Of a DNA stretch of 64,000 nucleotides, positions 35,647 to 44,461 are shown in pieces (position 1 is the first letter of the stretch; every line of letters begins with the position of its first letter). A program made the translations under genes and the position numbers. Under the pieces are notes generated by a model, which saw only the letters and a list, made by a program, of their open reading frames with translations, did no database searches and was not told where the DNA came from. Source of the DNA: Flavobacteriaceae bacterium GSB9 (GTDB taxonomy: Bacteria > Bacteroidota > Bacteroidia > Flavobacteriales > Flavobacteriaceae); the NCBI GenBank assembly GCA_022749295.1, contig CP062007.1, positions 1,302,001 through 1,366,000 of the forward strand. The letters run 5' to 3'.

Positions 35647-35829
35647 TTATTTAATTTCTTTATGAACTGTCATACGGTTAAGAATAGGATTAAATTTTTT
35701 AATCTCCATTCTATCTGGCGTATTCTTTTTGTTTTTGGTAGTAATGTACCTAGAAGTTCCTGGTTTTCCAGACTCTTTGTGCTCTGTACACTCTAATATT
35801 ACTTGTACTCTGTTGCCTTTCTTTGCCAT
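35647..35829 (-). CDS. rpmG: 50S ribosomal protein L33
   Basis: 60 residues with the L33 pattern [11 protein letters not shown]...[24 protein letters not shown]. It lacks the CXXC pairs of the zinc-binding form: only one Cys is present. It is the middle gene of a three-gene ribosomal unit, 26 bp after rpmB. Confidence 0.96.
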   Translation of the reverse strand: MAKKGNRVQVILECTEHKESGKPGTSRYITTKNKKNTPDRMEIKKFNPILNRMTVHKEIK

Positions 35830-35855
35830 GTCTTTATACTATTTAAATACAGCTA

Positions 35856-36092
35856 TTATTTTAAAAATCCTTTTGATTTTGCTTCTTTAATTGCTGCAGA
35901 AATACCTATTTTGTTAATAGTTTTTAAAGCAGAAGTAGAAACTTTTAAAGTTATCCATTTATCTTCCTCTGGAATGTAAAAACGTTTCTTCACTAAGTTC
36001 GCGTTAAATCTGCGTTTAGTTCTGTTTAATGCATGAGATACGTTGTTTCCAACCATAGCCTTCTTTCCTGTAAGTTCACAAACTCTTGACAT
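35856..36092 (-). CDS. rpmB: 50S ribosomal protein L28
   Basis: 78 residues beginning MSRVCELTGKKAMVGNNVSHA with the following NRTKRRFNANL, diagnostic of L28. Only one Cys is present, so the zinc-binding form is unlikely. It is the first gene of the rpmB, rpmG, DUF4295 unit. Confidence 0.96.
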   Translation of the reverse strand: MSRVCELTGKKAMVGNNVSHALNRTKRRFNANLVKKRFYIPEEDKWITLKVSTSALKTINKIGISAAIKEAKSKGFLK

Positions 36093-36174
36093 TCTATATA
36101 ACTTTAAATTCGTTGTTGCTTAAAATCGAGGTGCAAATATACAAATTCTTTATATTATGCCAACCTAATTTTTA

Positions 36175-37425
36175 TCAATTTTTAAAAATTTCTTTTAAAA
36201 GCATTTCCAAAGCTTTATTTACTGCTTTATTTATGACTTTTAAACGCAAATTTCCAAAGTTAAATTTTTGGGAGGAAACCCTGTTTTTTGTAGCAACAGC
36301 GATAAATACCGTACCAACATCGGCATCAGAATCGCCTTTTGTGGGCCCTGCGTTACCTGTTGTGGCGATAGCATAATCTGATTGAAAAAGTTGCAAAGCA
36401 TTTTGCGCCATAGACTCAGCAACCTGAGAACTCACCACCGAAAAGTCGTCAATCAAGGCTTTGGGAACTTGAAGTACATTAATTTTTGATTGCGTCGCAT
36501 AAGTAACCACCCCGCCTTTAAAAAATGCAGAAGCCCCTGAATTTACCGTAAACCGTTCTGCAACAGCGCCACCCGTACAACTTTCGGCTATAGCCAAGGT
36601 TTTTTGCATTCTAGTGAGCTGTTTGGCTATAACCACCTCCACAGAGCCTTCGTCATCTTCAAAACCAGCAAACTCGTTTTTTATGTACGGAATTACCTTA
36701 TCAATCTGTTCGCTTACTTCCTTTTTCAGTTCAGCTTCATTAAACCCTTTTGTAGATAAGCGCAAGCGCATTTGTCCCAAATTGGGCAAGTAGGCCAATT
36801 TAATATGCTTTGGCAAAGTATTTTCCCATGGTTCTATACGTTCGGCCAATGCACTTTCGCCCAAGCCATAAACCATAAGTGTTTTATGCAATATATACGG
36901 ACAATGGTATTTATCTTTTAACCGCGGAATGACCTCTTTTTCAATTAGCGCTTCCATTTCATAAGGTACTCCCGGAAGCGAAACAAAAACTTTTTCGCCC
37001 TTTTCCATCCACATACCCGGTGCGGTGCCTAGCCTATTCATTAAGGGCTTCGATTTTGAAGGAATTAAGGCTTGGTCTCTATTTACTTGAAGTAATTTGG
37101 TTCTAACATGTTGTTGCCAAATGGTCTCAATATTCTGAAGTACAGCTTCACTTTTTACGAGGGTATCATCAAAATATTCGGCTATTGTTTTTTTGGTAAT
37201 ATCATCCTTGGTAGGCCCCAGTCCGCCGGTAAGTATAATGATATCCACTCTATTTTCAGCTTCGTTTAAAGCTTTTAAGATGTGCGCTTTGTCGTCTTGA
37301 ATAGATGTAATTTGGTGCACAGCAACACCTATTTTATTAAGCTGTTTTGCAATATATGCAGAATTAGTGTCAATAACCTGACCTATAAGAAGTTCGTCGC
37401 CGATGGTAATGATTTCGGCCAGCAT
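36175..37425 (-). CDS. cinA: CinA-family protein (nicotinamide-nucleotide amidase)
   Basis: 416 residues. The N-terminal molybdopterin-binding-like domain has EIITIGDELLIGQVIDTNS and LTGGLGPTKDD. The C-terminal amidase domain has the IAESCTGG motif with the catalytic Ser and a TGNAGPT segment. The C-terminal domain deamidates NMN for pyridine-nucleotide salvage. The gene follows the Hpt gene by 2 bp. Confidence 0.95.
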   Translation of the reverse strand: MLAEIITIGDELLIGQVIDTNSAYIAKQLNKIGVAVHQITSIQDDKAHILKALNEAENRVDIIILTGGLGPTKDDITKKTIAEYFDDTLVKSEAVLQNIETIWQQHVRTKLLQVNRDQALIPSKSKPLMNRLGTAPGMWMEKGEKVFVSLPGVPYEMEALIEKEVIPRLKDKYHCPYILHKTLMVYGLGESALAERIEPWENTLPKHIKLAYLPNLGQMRLRLSTKGFNEAELKKEVSEQIDKVIPYIKNEFAGFEDDEGSVEVVIAKQLTRMQKTLAIAESCTGGAVAERFTVNSGASAFFKGGVVTYATQSKINVLQVPKALIDDFSVVSSQVAESMAQNALQLFQSDYAIATTGNAGPTKGDSDADVGTVFIAVATKNRVSSQKFNFGNLRLKVINKAVNKALEMLLKEIFKN

Positions 37426-37427
37426 AG

Positions 37428-37769
37428 TTACAATTTAAAGTCAGACTTAATTTCAGCGGAAGCTTTTTCAACTGCCGTTAGTACAATTTCCAACTCGTTG
37501 GAAATGTCGGTATCACGCTTTTCAAACTTACCCCAATCTTGCACCTCTATTAGAGTATCAAGCACACCAAGTTCAAACAAATCGATTGTTGGCTTCATTT
37601 TATGGGCCGCTTGATAGGCATTATAATAATCTTCTTCGGCAACCGCTTTTTTCAAACGCTCGGCATCAACAGGTACTTCTTCCAAAAAAGTTTCAGCTAA
37701 AGTTTTAATGAACTCTTCATCGTTATCAGCCAATTCTCTTACTCTATGTAGTTTGTAGTTTAATTCCAT
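37428..37769 (-). CDS. Histidine phosphotransfer (Hpt) domain protein
   Basis: 113 residues, one helical bundle. The phosphorylation site is AAHKMKPTIDLF with His56. Stand-alone Hpt proteins pass phosphate between hybrid kinases and response regulators; no two-component gene is in the window, so its partners are elsewhere. It abuts the FAH-family gene directly and is 2 bp from cinA, so these are co-transcribed. Confidence 0.9.
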   Translation of the reverse strand: MELNYKLHRVRELADNDEEFIKTLAETFLEEVPVDAERLKKAVAEEDYYNAYQAAHKMKPTIDLFELGVLDTLIEVQDWGKFEKRDTDISNELEIVLTAVEKASAEIKSDFKL

Positions 37770-38381
37770 TTACTTCACTGTTATTGAAAACATTTCCTTG
37801 TTTTCTATAAATCCATTTAACTTATCGTTAGCCTCAACTTTGCCCACACCTGCCGGTGTGCCTGTAAATATAATATCTCCTATCTTTAAAGTGAAATATT
37901 TAGAGACATATTCTATTAATTCATCAATTTTCCAAAGCATGTGGCTCGTATTTCCATTTTGTACAATTTTATCGTTCTTTTTTAGTGAAAACGATAACTT
38001 GTTTAAATCACCCAATTCACTTTTTGCCACCCATTTACCGACTACAGCTGCTCCATCAAAGGACTTTGCTTTTTCCCATGGCAAACCCTTTTCTTTTAAC
38101 TGGCGTTGTAAGTCACGGGCTGTAAAATCAATGCCCAAGCCTATTTCGTTGTAATATTTATGGGCAAATTTTTTATCGATGTACTTCCCTACTCTATTGA
38201 TTTTTACCAAAACCTCAACCTCAAAATGTACTTCGTTTGAGAAATCTGGAATGAAAAACGGTTGCTTCTTCAGTAAAATAGCCGTGTCTGGCTTTAAAAA
38301 CACTACGGGTTCAGCCGTTTTTTCGTTTTCTAGTTCTTTTATGTGTTCGGTATAATTTCTACCTATACAAATTAGTTTCAT
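37770..38381 (-). CDS. Fumarylacetoacetate hydrolase-family protein
   Basis: 203 residues, the short FAH form. Metal-binding acidic residues lie in EVEVLVKI and DFTARDLQ, and the signature IFTGTPAGVG is near the end. Relatives are fumarylpyruvate or acylpyruvate hydrolases or oxaloacetate decarboxylases; which one is not clear. It lies between the exonuclease gene (51-bp gap) and Hpt (no gap). Confidence 0.9.
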   Translation of the reverse strand: MKLICIGRNYTEHIKELENEKTAEPVVFLKPDTAILLKKQPFFIPDFSNEVHFEVEVLVKINRVGKYIDKKFAHKYYNEIGLGIDFTARDLQRQLKEKGLPWEKAKSFDGAAVVGKWVAKSELGDLNKLSFSLKKNDKIVQNGNTSHMLWKIDELIEYVSKYFTLKIGDIIFTGTPAGVGKVEANDKLNGFIENKEMFSITVK

Positions 38382-38432
38382 ATTCTATATTCTCAAAAAA
38401 ATCGCTTAGGCACAAAGCCTTATTGAATTTCA

Positions 38433-39209
38433 TTACCCCAACTTATTATTGAAACTTCTCAATTTAATGGCCGTTAAAACCTTTTTGGTATATAGGGGGA
38501 AGTCTGCATTCAAAAGCCAGCCAAAGTACCCAGGTTCTTTTTCCAATACTTCGGTCACTAGTTTTCCTTTGTGTTTTCCAAACGAAAAGCACTCTTCTCC
38601 CTTTTTGTTATACGAAATGAAACCTGCAAAATCGGCAAACTTTTTTCGGGAACTGAACTCCGCCAAAAATTTGGTGTTATTTTCAAGGGCATCGTATTTT
38701 TCAACCTGTGCTTTAAGTACTTCAAACGTGGCATTGGTATCGGCCTCGGCACTATGGGCATCGTCTAAATTTTTATCGCAATAAAATTTGTAGGCGGCAC
38801 TTAACGTACGCTGTTCCATTTTATGAAATATAGTTTGCACATCGATGGCCAATCGGTTTTTCATATCAAAGTCGATATCGGCACGAAGCATTTCTTCTGC
38901 CAACAACGGGATATCAAAACGATTGGAGTTAAAGCCCCCCAAATCGGAATCCTTTATCATATTATAAACCTCTTTAGCCAATTCTTTAAACGTTGGTTCG
39001 TTGGCTACTTTTTCATCGTCTATACCATGGATTGCAGTGACTTCTTTGGGAATAGGCATTTCTGGGTTAACCAACCATGTTTTACTTTCTTGTGTTCCGT
39101 TTGGAAAAACTTTAAGAACTGAAATTTCTACTATACGATCTTTAGTAATATTGACACCAGTTGTTTCCAAATCGAAAAAACAGATGGGTTTTGTGAGGTT
39201 TAAATTCAT
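38433..39209 (-). CDS. DnaQ-like 3'-5' exonuclease
   Basis: 258 residues. The DEDDh motifs are all present: FFDLETTGV (Exo I), GFNSNRFDIPLL (Exo II) and AHSAEADTNAT (Exo III, HxAxxD). It is longer than a bare epsilon domain, with a C-terminal ~80-residue part holding SFGKHKGKLVTEVLEKEPGYFGWLL, a segment found in exonuclease and quorum-sensing-type fusions. It degrades single-stranded DNA or RNA ends; whether it proofreads for DNA polymerase III is unclear. Confidence 0.92.
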   Translation of the reverse strand: MNLNLTKPICFFDLETTGVNITKDRIVEISVLKVFPNGTQESKTWLVNPEMPIPKEVTAIHGIDDEKVANEPTFKELAKEVYNMIKDSDLGGFNSNRFDIPLLAEEMLRADIDFDMKNRLAIDVQTIFHKMEQRTLSAAYKFYCDKNLDDAHSAEADTNATFEVLKAQVEKYDALENNTKFLAEFSSRKKFADFAGFISYNKKGEECFSFGKHKGKLVTEVLEKEPGYFGWLLNADFPLYTKKVLTAIKLRSFNNKLG

Positions 39210-39235
39210 TTTAAGATGTTCTATTTTATAAGAAT

Positions 39236-39268
39236 AAAAAATCCAACCCGTTGTGGCTGGATTTTTTT
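39236..39268 (-). terminator. Intrinsic terminator downstream of the E2 gene
   Basis: The stem around AAATCCAACC and GGCTGGATTT flanks the loop CGTTGT, with a T run on both strands. On the minus strand it lies between the E2 and exonuclease genes. Confidence 0.75.
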
Positions 39269-39284
39269 GACCAATAAAGTCGTT

Positions 39285-40622
39285 TTAAATTTCTCTATTA
39301 CTATCCCAAGCCTCTAAATAATCTTTTACGGCCTTAACAAACAGACCGCCAAGCGCTCCGTTTACTACGCGGTGATCGTAAGAATGCGACAAAAACATTT
39401 TGTAACGAATACCTATAAAATCACCTTCGGAAGTCTCTATTACAGCAGGCACTTTTCTTATGGCACCCAAAGCCAATATGCCCACTTGCGGCTGATTGAT
39501 AATGGGCGTACCCATGATGCTTCCAAAAGACCCCACATTGGTAACGGTGTATGTACCGTCCTGTATTTCATCGGGTTTTAATTGGTTAAGTCGAGCGCGA
39601 TTTGCTAAATCGTTAACTTGTCTGGTCATACCGACTAAGTTTAACTGATCGGCCTTTTTAATTACGGGAACAATTAAATTTCCATCTGGCAAAGCCGCCG
39701 CCATACCGAGATTTATGTTTTTCTTTTTAATTACTGTATCGCCTTGAACAGAGATATTCATGAGCGGATAATCGCGTAAGGCTTTTGCAACGGATTCCAT
39801 AAAAATGGGAGTAAAAGTTAGGTTTTCGCCTTCACGCTTAAAGAATGCGTCTTTTACCTTTTTGCGCCAATTCCATATTTTAGTAACATCGGCTTCAATA
39901 AAACTCTGGACGTGCGCTGATGTATGCACCGAATCAACCATGTGCTGAGCAACCAATTTACCCATACGCGTCATTTCAATAATTTCATCTTCCCCACTAG
40001 CTACAACTGATTTAGCCTCTTGCTTGGGTTTATGGGCAACGGTTTTCTTTGTGATTGGCTGTTGAACAGAAGTTGCTTTTTCTGCTGGAGCTTGCCGAAT
40101 TTGGTTTCCTTCTTTGTTTTCAATGTAGGCTAAAATATCGTTTTTGGTAACGCGACCATCTTTACCCGATCCCTTGATGCCATCCAGTTCATGCTGCGAA
40201 ATGCCTTCTTGCCTGGCTATATTTTTTACTAAAGGTGAATAAAAGCGATCTCCACTAGAAATTACGGGAGCGACCGTTTCTTTGGCTTTAGTAATAGTTT
40301 GGGCTAGCTGTTTTGCAACCGCTTCCTCTTCTACTTCTTGTATTTCTTCATTATCATCAGATGCATTTGAATCGTCTTCGCCTTCGGTTTCAATGATGGC
40401 CAAAACCTCACCAACCTGCACAACGTCATCTACATTAAAAAATCGTTCAACTAAAACACCATCAACCTCACTAGGGACTTCGCTATCAACCTTATCGGTT
40501 GCTATTTCCAAAATGGGATCGTCCATCTCTATGGTGTCACCTACTTCTTTTAGCCATGATGTGATGGTTGCCTCTGCAACACTTTCACCCATTTTCGGTA
40601 ATTTTAGTTCAAATTTTGCCAT
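39285..40622 (-). CDS. 2-oxoacid dehydrogenase E2 (lipoyl acyltransferase)
   Basis: 445 residues. The lipoyl domain (1-78) carries the lipoyl Lys in EIATDKVDSEV. An acidic Glu-rich linker, the E1/E3-binding domain (SPLVKNIARQEGI...GKDGRVTKNDILAYI) and the acyltransferase domain follow, with catalytic HSYDHRVVNGALGG at the end. It forms the core of a pyruvate or branched-chain 2-oxoacid dehydrogenase. The E1 and E3 genes are not in the window, and the domain order fits the branched-chain type best. Confidence 0.93.
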   Translation of the reverse strand: MAKFELKLPKMGESVAEATITSWLKEVGDTIEMDDPILEIATDKVDSEVPSEVDGVLVERFFNVDDVVQVGEVLAIIETEGEDDSNASDDNEEIQEVEEEAVAKQLAQTITKAKETVAPVISSGDRFYSPLVKNIARQEGISQHELDGIKGSGKDGRVTKNDILAYIENKEGNQIRQAPAEKATSVQQPITKKTVAHKPKQEAKSVVASGEDEIIEMTRMGKLVAQHMVDSVHTSAHVQSFIEADVTKIWNWRKKVKDAFFKREGENLTFTPIFMESVAKALRDYPLMNISVQGDTVIKKKNINLGMAAALPDGNLIVPVIKKADQLNLVGMTRQVNDLANRARLNQLKPDEIQDGTYTVTNVGSFGSIMGTPIINQPQVGILALGAIRKVPAVIETSEGDFIGIRYKMFLSHSYDHRVVNGALGGLFVKAVKDYLEAWDSNREI

Positions 40623-40707
40623 ATCTACAACGTAATAGCCGTTTTATTTAATTTATTTTTCAAAATTACTAAAAAACTATGTTTCTTTTAAATTATCATC
40701 AATAAAA

Positions 40708-41811
40708 CTAATTCAAAATAATAACTTCTCCTCGAACATATCCATCATCACTACCTACAATAAAGTTTGAGTTATTTGGTAATATTTTATAGGTAAGTGC
40801 TTTATTTTTCAAAAAGCTACTTTCCATAGCACCTATAATTTCTTTATAGGTTAGATAGCTAGCATCAAAAATAACCTCGCTACCCTTTTTTAAATCACTT
40901 TGTAAGGGTTTTAAGCTAACCGGTTTGGGTAAGTTCTTTTTTATCCGACTGTCCATTTCATTGGAAACAAAGACATACTCCTGCACATTTTTTTCTTTCT
41001 CTTTCCTAATTTTCCTAAAAATGTAAGCCATTTTAATGCCAAGCCACACAAACATATCGAAGAAAATATTTCTTTTAAAATGCTTGGTGTAAAAAATTTG
41101 CATGGCCCCAAAAAACCGTTTAGCGTACCGTTTGTCCTTTAAGGTGCTTTCCCCTTTAAAATGGATGGCCGCTAAATCGCCAACGTAATAATTTTTATAG
41201 CCCGATTTTAATACCCTGTACGACAAATCGATATCTTCGCCATACATAAAGTAATCTTCATCAAAACCTCCTATTTCATTATAAACATCGCGTTTCAAAA
41301 ACATAAAAGCCCCTACCAAAATATCAACCTCTCCTATTTCGTTTGGAGCTAAATGGTTAGCATAATAATCTGTTGGGGTTCCAAAAATTTTTTTGAGGGC
41401 TACCTTTACATAAGGAATGTTACGCTTGCTTTCTGGTAAAAACAAGCCAATTCCGTTAATAAGTTTACAGCCCACAATACCAAGTTTGGCTTGGAGTTTT
41501 GAAAAATCCAATAGTCGTTCAAACGTATCTTCAGCCACCACAGTATCTGGATTTAAGATACACAAATACTCGCCTTTTGCTTGGGCAACACCTAAATTAT
41601 TCCCTTTTGAAAAACCTAAATTTTCATTGTTTTCAATGAGCTTTACTTTTGGAAAAAAAGCCTTTACCATTTGGCAGCTATCGTCTTTGGAATTGTTATC
41701 AACAACAATAATCTCTGCTTCAATATTTGAAATAGCAGCCGTAACACTTCGTAAGCATAGCTCGAGAAAGTGACGCACATTGTAGTTTAAAATAACAACT
41801 GAGAGTTTCAA
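40708..41811 (-). CDS. Family 2 glycosyltransferase with C-terminal extension
   Basis: 367 residues. The GT-A domain (about 1-250) starts LSVVILNYNVRHFLELCLRSV, with the DxD-type NPDTVVAED and acceptor-site FMYGEDIDLSYR. This resembles rhamnosyltransferases. A basic amphipathic segment (about 245-275) and a ~90-residue C-terminal part (SEVIFDASYLTYKEI) with no recognised domain follow. It probably builds a cell-surface glycan. It follows recR by 58 bp. Confidence 0.9.
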   Translation of the reverse strand: MKLSVVILNYNVRHFLELCLRSVTAAISNIEAEIIVVDNNSKDDSCQMVKAFFPKVKLIENNENLGFSKGNNLGVAQAKGEYLCILNPDTVVAEDTFERLLDFSKLQAKLGIVGCKLINGIGLFLPESKRNIPYVKVALKKIFGTPTDYYANHLAPNEIGEVDILVGAFMFLKRDVYNEIGGFDEDYFMYGEDIDLSYRVLKSGYKNYYVGDLAAIHFKGESTLKDKRYAKRFFGAMQIFYTKHFKRNIFFDMFVWLGIKMAYIFRKIRKEKEKNVQEYVFVSNEMDSRIKKNLPKPVSLKPLQSDLKKGSEVIFDASYLTYKEIIGAMESSFLKNKALTYKILPNNSNFIVGSDDGYVRGEVIILN

Positions 41812-41869
41812 AAAGAGGGTTTTAGTTAAATTTAGCTTTTTTATTTATGAAATTGGCATTTTATCACAT

Positions 41870-42487
41870 CTATGATTTTAATGATGCTTCAAAAGGCACG
41901 CGGTTTACTATACTTCTTCCTAGGGTTATTTCGTCGGCATATTCTAACTCGTCGCCCACCGAAATCCCTCGGGCAATGGTTGACGTAAACACATCAAAAT
42001 CTTGAATTTGTTTATATATGTAAAAATTAGTGGTATCGCCTTCCATAGTAGAACTAAGCGCAAAGATGAGTTCCTTAACATGTCCTGATTTAACCTTATT
42101 CACCAAAGGGACAATATTTAAATCGTGCGGACCAACACCATCCATAGGCGAAATTTTTCCTCCCAAAACATGGTAAATACCCTTAAACGAACTCGTATTT
42201 TCAATAGCCATAACATCTCGAATGTCTTCAACCACACAAATAATTTCTTCATTACGATTGGGGTTTGCGCAAATTTCACACAACTCTACATCGCTAATAT
42301 TATAGCACGACTTACAAAACTTAATATCTTGCCTCATGGTCTGTAAAGCTTTGGCCAAAGCCGTGGTTTGCTCCTTGGGTTGCCGTAGCATATGCAATAC
42401 CAAACGCAAAGCCGTACGCTTGCCTATACCTGGCAATTGCGACATTTCGTTGACGGCACGTTCTAAAAGTTTTGAAGAAAATTCCAT
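41870..42487 (-). CDS. recR: Recombination mediator RecR
   Basis: 205 residues. A helix-hairpin-helix ([17 protein letters not shown]) precedes the four-Cys zinc finger ([16 protein letters not shown]) and the Toprim domain ([13 protein letters not shown]). RecR helps load RecA on gapped DNA with RecO. It is divergent from the symporter gene. Confidence 0.97.
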   Translation of the reverse strand: MEFSSKLLERAVNEMSQLPGIGKRTALRLVLHMLRQPKEQTTALAKALQTMRQDIKFCKSCYNISDVELCEICANPNRNEEIICVVEDIRDVMAIENTSSFKGIYHVLGGKISPMDGVGPHDLNIVPLVNKVKSGHVKELIFALSSTMEGDTTNFYIYKQIQDFDVFTSTIARGISVGDELEYADEITLGRSIVNRVPFEASLKS

Positions 42488-42583
42488 GATCGCGAAATTA
42501 ACACTTTTTGATGCAAATTCAATAAATAAATGACTTTGAGGGCTTAACTTATTTTGTATTTTGGCTGATTAAAACGAAATCTT

Positions 42584-44032
42584 ATGTCGGCCACTCAAAT
42601 CCTCTTGCTCATTGTCTGTTACTTTGCAGTACTTATTTTGATTTCCTATTTTACTGGTAAAGAAGATAGTAACGACGCTTTTTTTAAGGCCAACAAATCA
42701 GCACCATGGTATTTAGTGGCGTTCGGGATGATTGGTGCATCGCTATCTGGCGTGACATTTATTTCTGTACCTGGCGCTGTTGAAACCAAACAGTTTGGCT
42801 ATTTACAAGTGGTATTTGGGTATTTGTTTGGGTATCTGGTTATTGCCTATGTGCTTTTGCCCATTTATTACAAACTGAATTTAACATCAATTTACACGTA
42901 CTTAAAAGACCGCTTTGGTAACGTAAGCTATAAAACCGGTTCGGTTGCTTTTTTAATATCCCGTGTTGTTGGAGCCGCATTTCGGTTATTTTTAGTTGCT
43001 AAGGTCTTGCAACTTTTAATATTCGACCAATATGGCATTCCGTTTACGGTTACCGTAATTATAACGATACTTTTAATTTGGTTGTACACTTTTAAAGGCG
43101 GTATAAAAACCATTATTTTTACCGATACCCTTCAAACACTTTTTATGCTAATTTCGGTAGTAATTACGATTGTATTTCTTGCCAATGCATTGGATTTGAA
43201 TAGCATTTCAGACATCTACCAAAATGTAAAACAAGATAGCATGAGCAAAGTTTTTTTCTTTGACGATGTAAACGATGCCCAATATTTTGTAAAAAGCTTT
43301 TTTGCGGGTATGTTTATTACCATTACCATGACAGGCTTGGATCAAGATATGATGCAAAAAAACCTAACTTGCAAAAACCTAAAGGAAGCACAAAAAAATA
43401 TGGTTTCGTTTAGTGTGGTATTAATTTTTGTTAATATTCTGTTTTTAGTTTTGGGACTGTTATTAACACAGTATGCCAATCAAAATGGCATAACCGCCAA
43501 AAAAGACGATTTGTTTCCTACTATAGCCATGTTACCCGAAATTGGTATTTTGACCTCTGCATTTTTCTTACTGGGACTTATTGCAGCTGCCTACTCGAGT
43601 GCCGATTCGGCTTTAACGTCCTTAACTACGTCGTTTTGTATCGATATTATTGAACTGGATAAGAAACCCAAAGAGATTCGGAAAAAAATAAGAAAACGAA
43701 CACACGTTTTTATCAGTGCTTTGTTGGTTATTGTTATCATCCTTTTTGATGCGATTTTTAAAGACGTATCGGTTATTTGGGAATTGTTTAAAGCTGCCGG
43801 TTACACCTATGGGCCATTGCTGGGATTATTTGCTTTTGGAATTTTCACAAAACAGCAACTCAAAGATAAATTCGTTTGGATTATTGCCATAGTGGCACCA
43901 ATACTATCGTATTTAATAAATGAATATTCGGTCGATTTACTTAACGGCTACCAAATAGGTTTCGAAATACTGATTATCAACGGCCTACTAACCTTTTTGG
44001 GATTAATATTGATTCGTAGAAAGCAGCACTAA
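42584..44032 (+). CDS. Sodium:solute symporter family protein
   Basis: 482 residues with about 13 membrane helices of the SSS family. Useful landmarks are [30 protein letters not shown] (helices 1-2, within about 33-63) and [24 protein letters not shown] (within about 334-358, the sodium site). Substrates of the family include sugars, proline and sialic acid; this one cannot be assigned. Its last 30 bp overlap, tail to tail, the CoA-binding gene on the other strand. Confidence 0.92.
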   Translation: MSATQILLLIVCYFAVLILISYFTGKEDSNDAFFKANKSAPWYLVAFGMIGASLSGVTFISVPGAVETKQFGYLQVVFGYLFGYLVIAYVLLPIYYKLNLTSIYTYLKDRFGNVSYKTGSVAFLISRVVGAAFRLFLVAKVLQLLIFDQYGIPFTVTVIITILLIWLYTFKGGIKTIIFTDTLQTLFMLISVVITIVFLANALDLNSISDIYQNVKQDSMSKVFFFDDVNDAQYFVKSFFAGMFITITMTGLDQDMMQKNLTCKNLKEAQKNMVSFSVVLIFVNILFLVLGLLLTQYANQNGITAKKDDLFPTIAMLPEIGILTSAFFLLGLIAAAYSSADSALTSLTTSFCIDIIELDKKPKEIRKKIRKRTHVFISALLVIVIILFDAIFKDVSVIWELFKAAGYTYGPLLGLFAFGIFTKQQLKDKFVWIIAIVAPILSYLINEYSVDLLNGYQIGFEILIINGLLTFLGLILIRRKQH

Positions 44033-44365
44033 GGTACAAGCAACTTCAAAAGGAATGTGGTTTTCCTTTAAAATTTCATAAAACTCAGGGTTTTCGGTTC
44101 CCGGATTGAAAATTACCCGCTCAGGTTTTAAAGAAACAATGTAATCGTAATATTCTGCTTGCCGTTTTGGATTTAGATACAGCGTTACAGTATGGACGTT
44201 TGTATATTTTACTAATTCTGTATCAATTTCTATTCCTGACACCTCACCTTTTTTCTGTCCAATAGCCACAACATCAACTTGGTTGGCCACCAAACACTGT
44301 ATGGCAAAATGGGAATATCTGTTAGGTTTTAATGAGGCGCCAAGCACCAATGTCTTCTTATTCAT
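44003..44365 (-). CDS. CoA-binding domain protein
   Basis: 120 residues of a Rossmann-like CoA-binding domain ([20 protein letters not shown], then [16 protein letters not shown]). Relatives are YccU/succinyl-CoA synthetase-like single-domain proteins of unknown function. Its 3' end overlaps the symporter by 30 bp, so both proteins' C-termini are encoded in the same DNA on opposite strands. Confidence 0.9.
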   Translation of the reverse strand: MNKKTLVLGASLKPNRYSHFAIQCLVANQVDVVAIGQKKGEVSGIEIDTELVKYTNVHTVTLYLNPKRQAEYYDYIVSLKPERVIFNPGTENPEFYEILKENHIPFEVACTLVLLSTNQY

Positions 44366-44461
44366 ATTTTAAAATGCTGTTAATAACCAGTAAGTTTAGT
44401 AACAAGTGTAGCTATTTCGCGTCTAGAAACTACAACATCAATCAAAAAACTTATCAATCAA

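Noticed and set aside
38823-39122. Plus-strand ORFs opposite the exonuclease
   Set aside because: Shadows of the minus-strand exonuclease; the sense strand has all DEDDh motifs.
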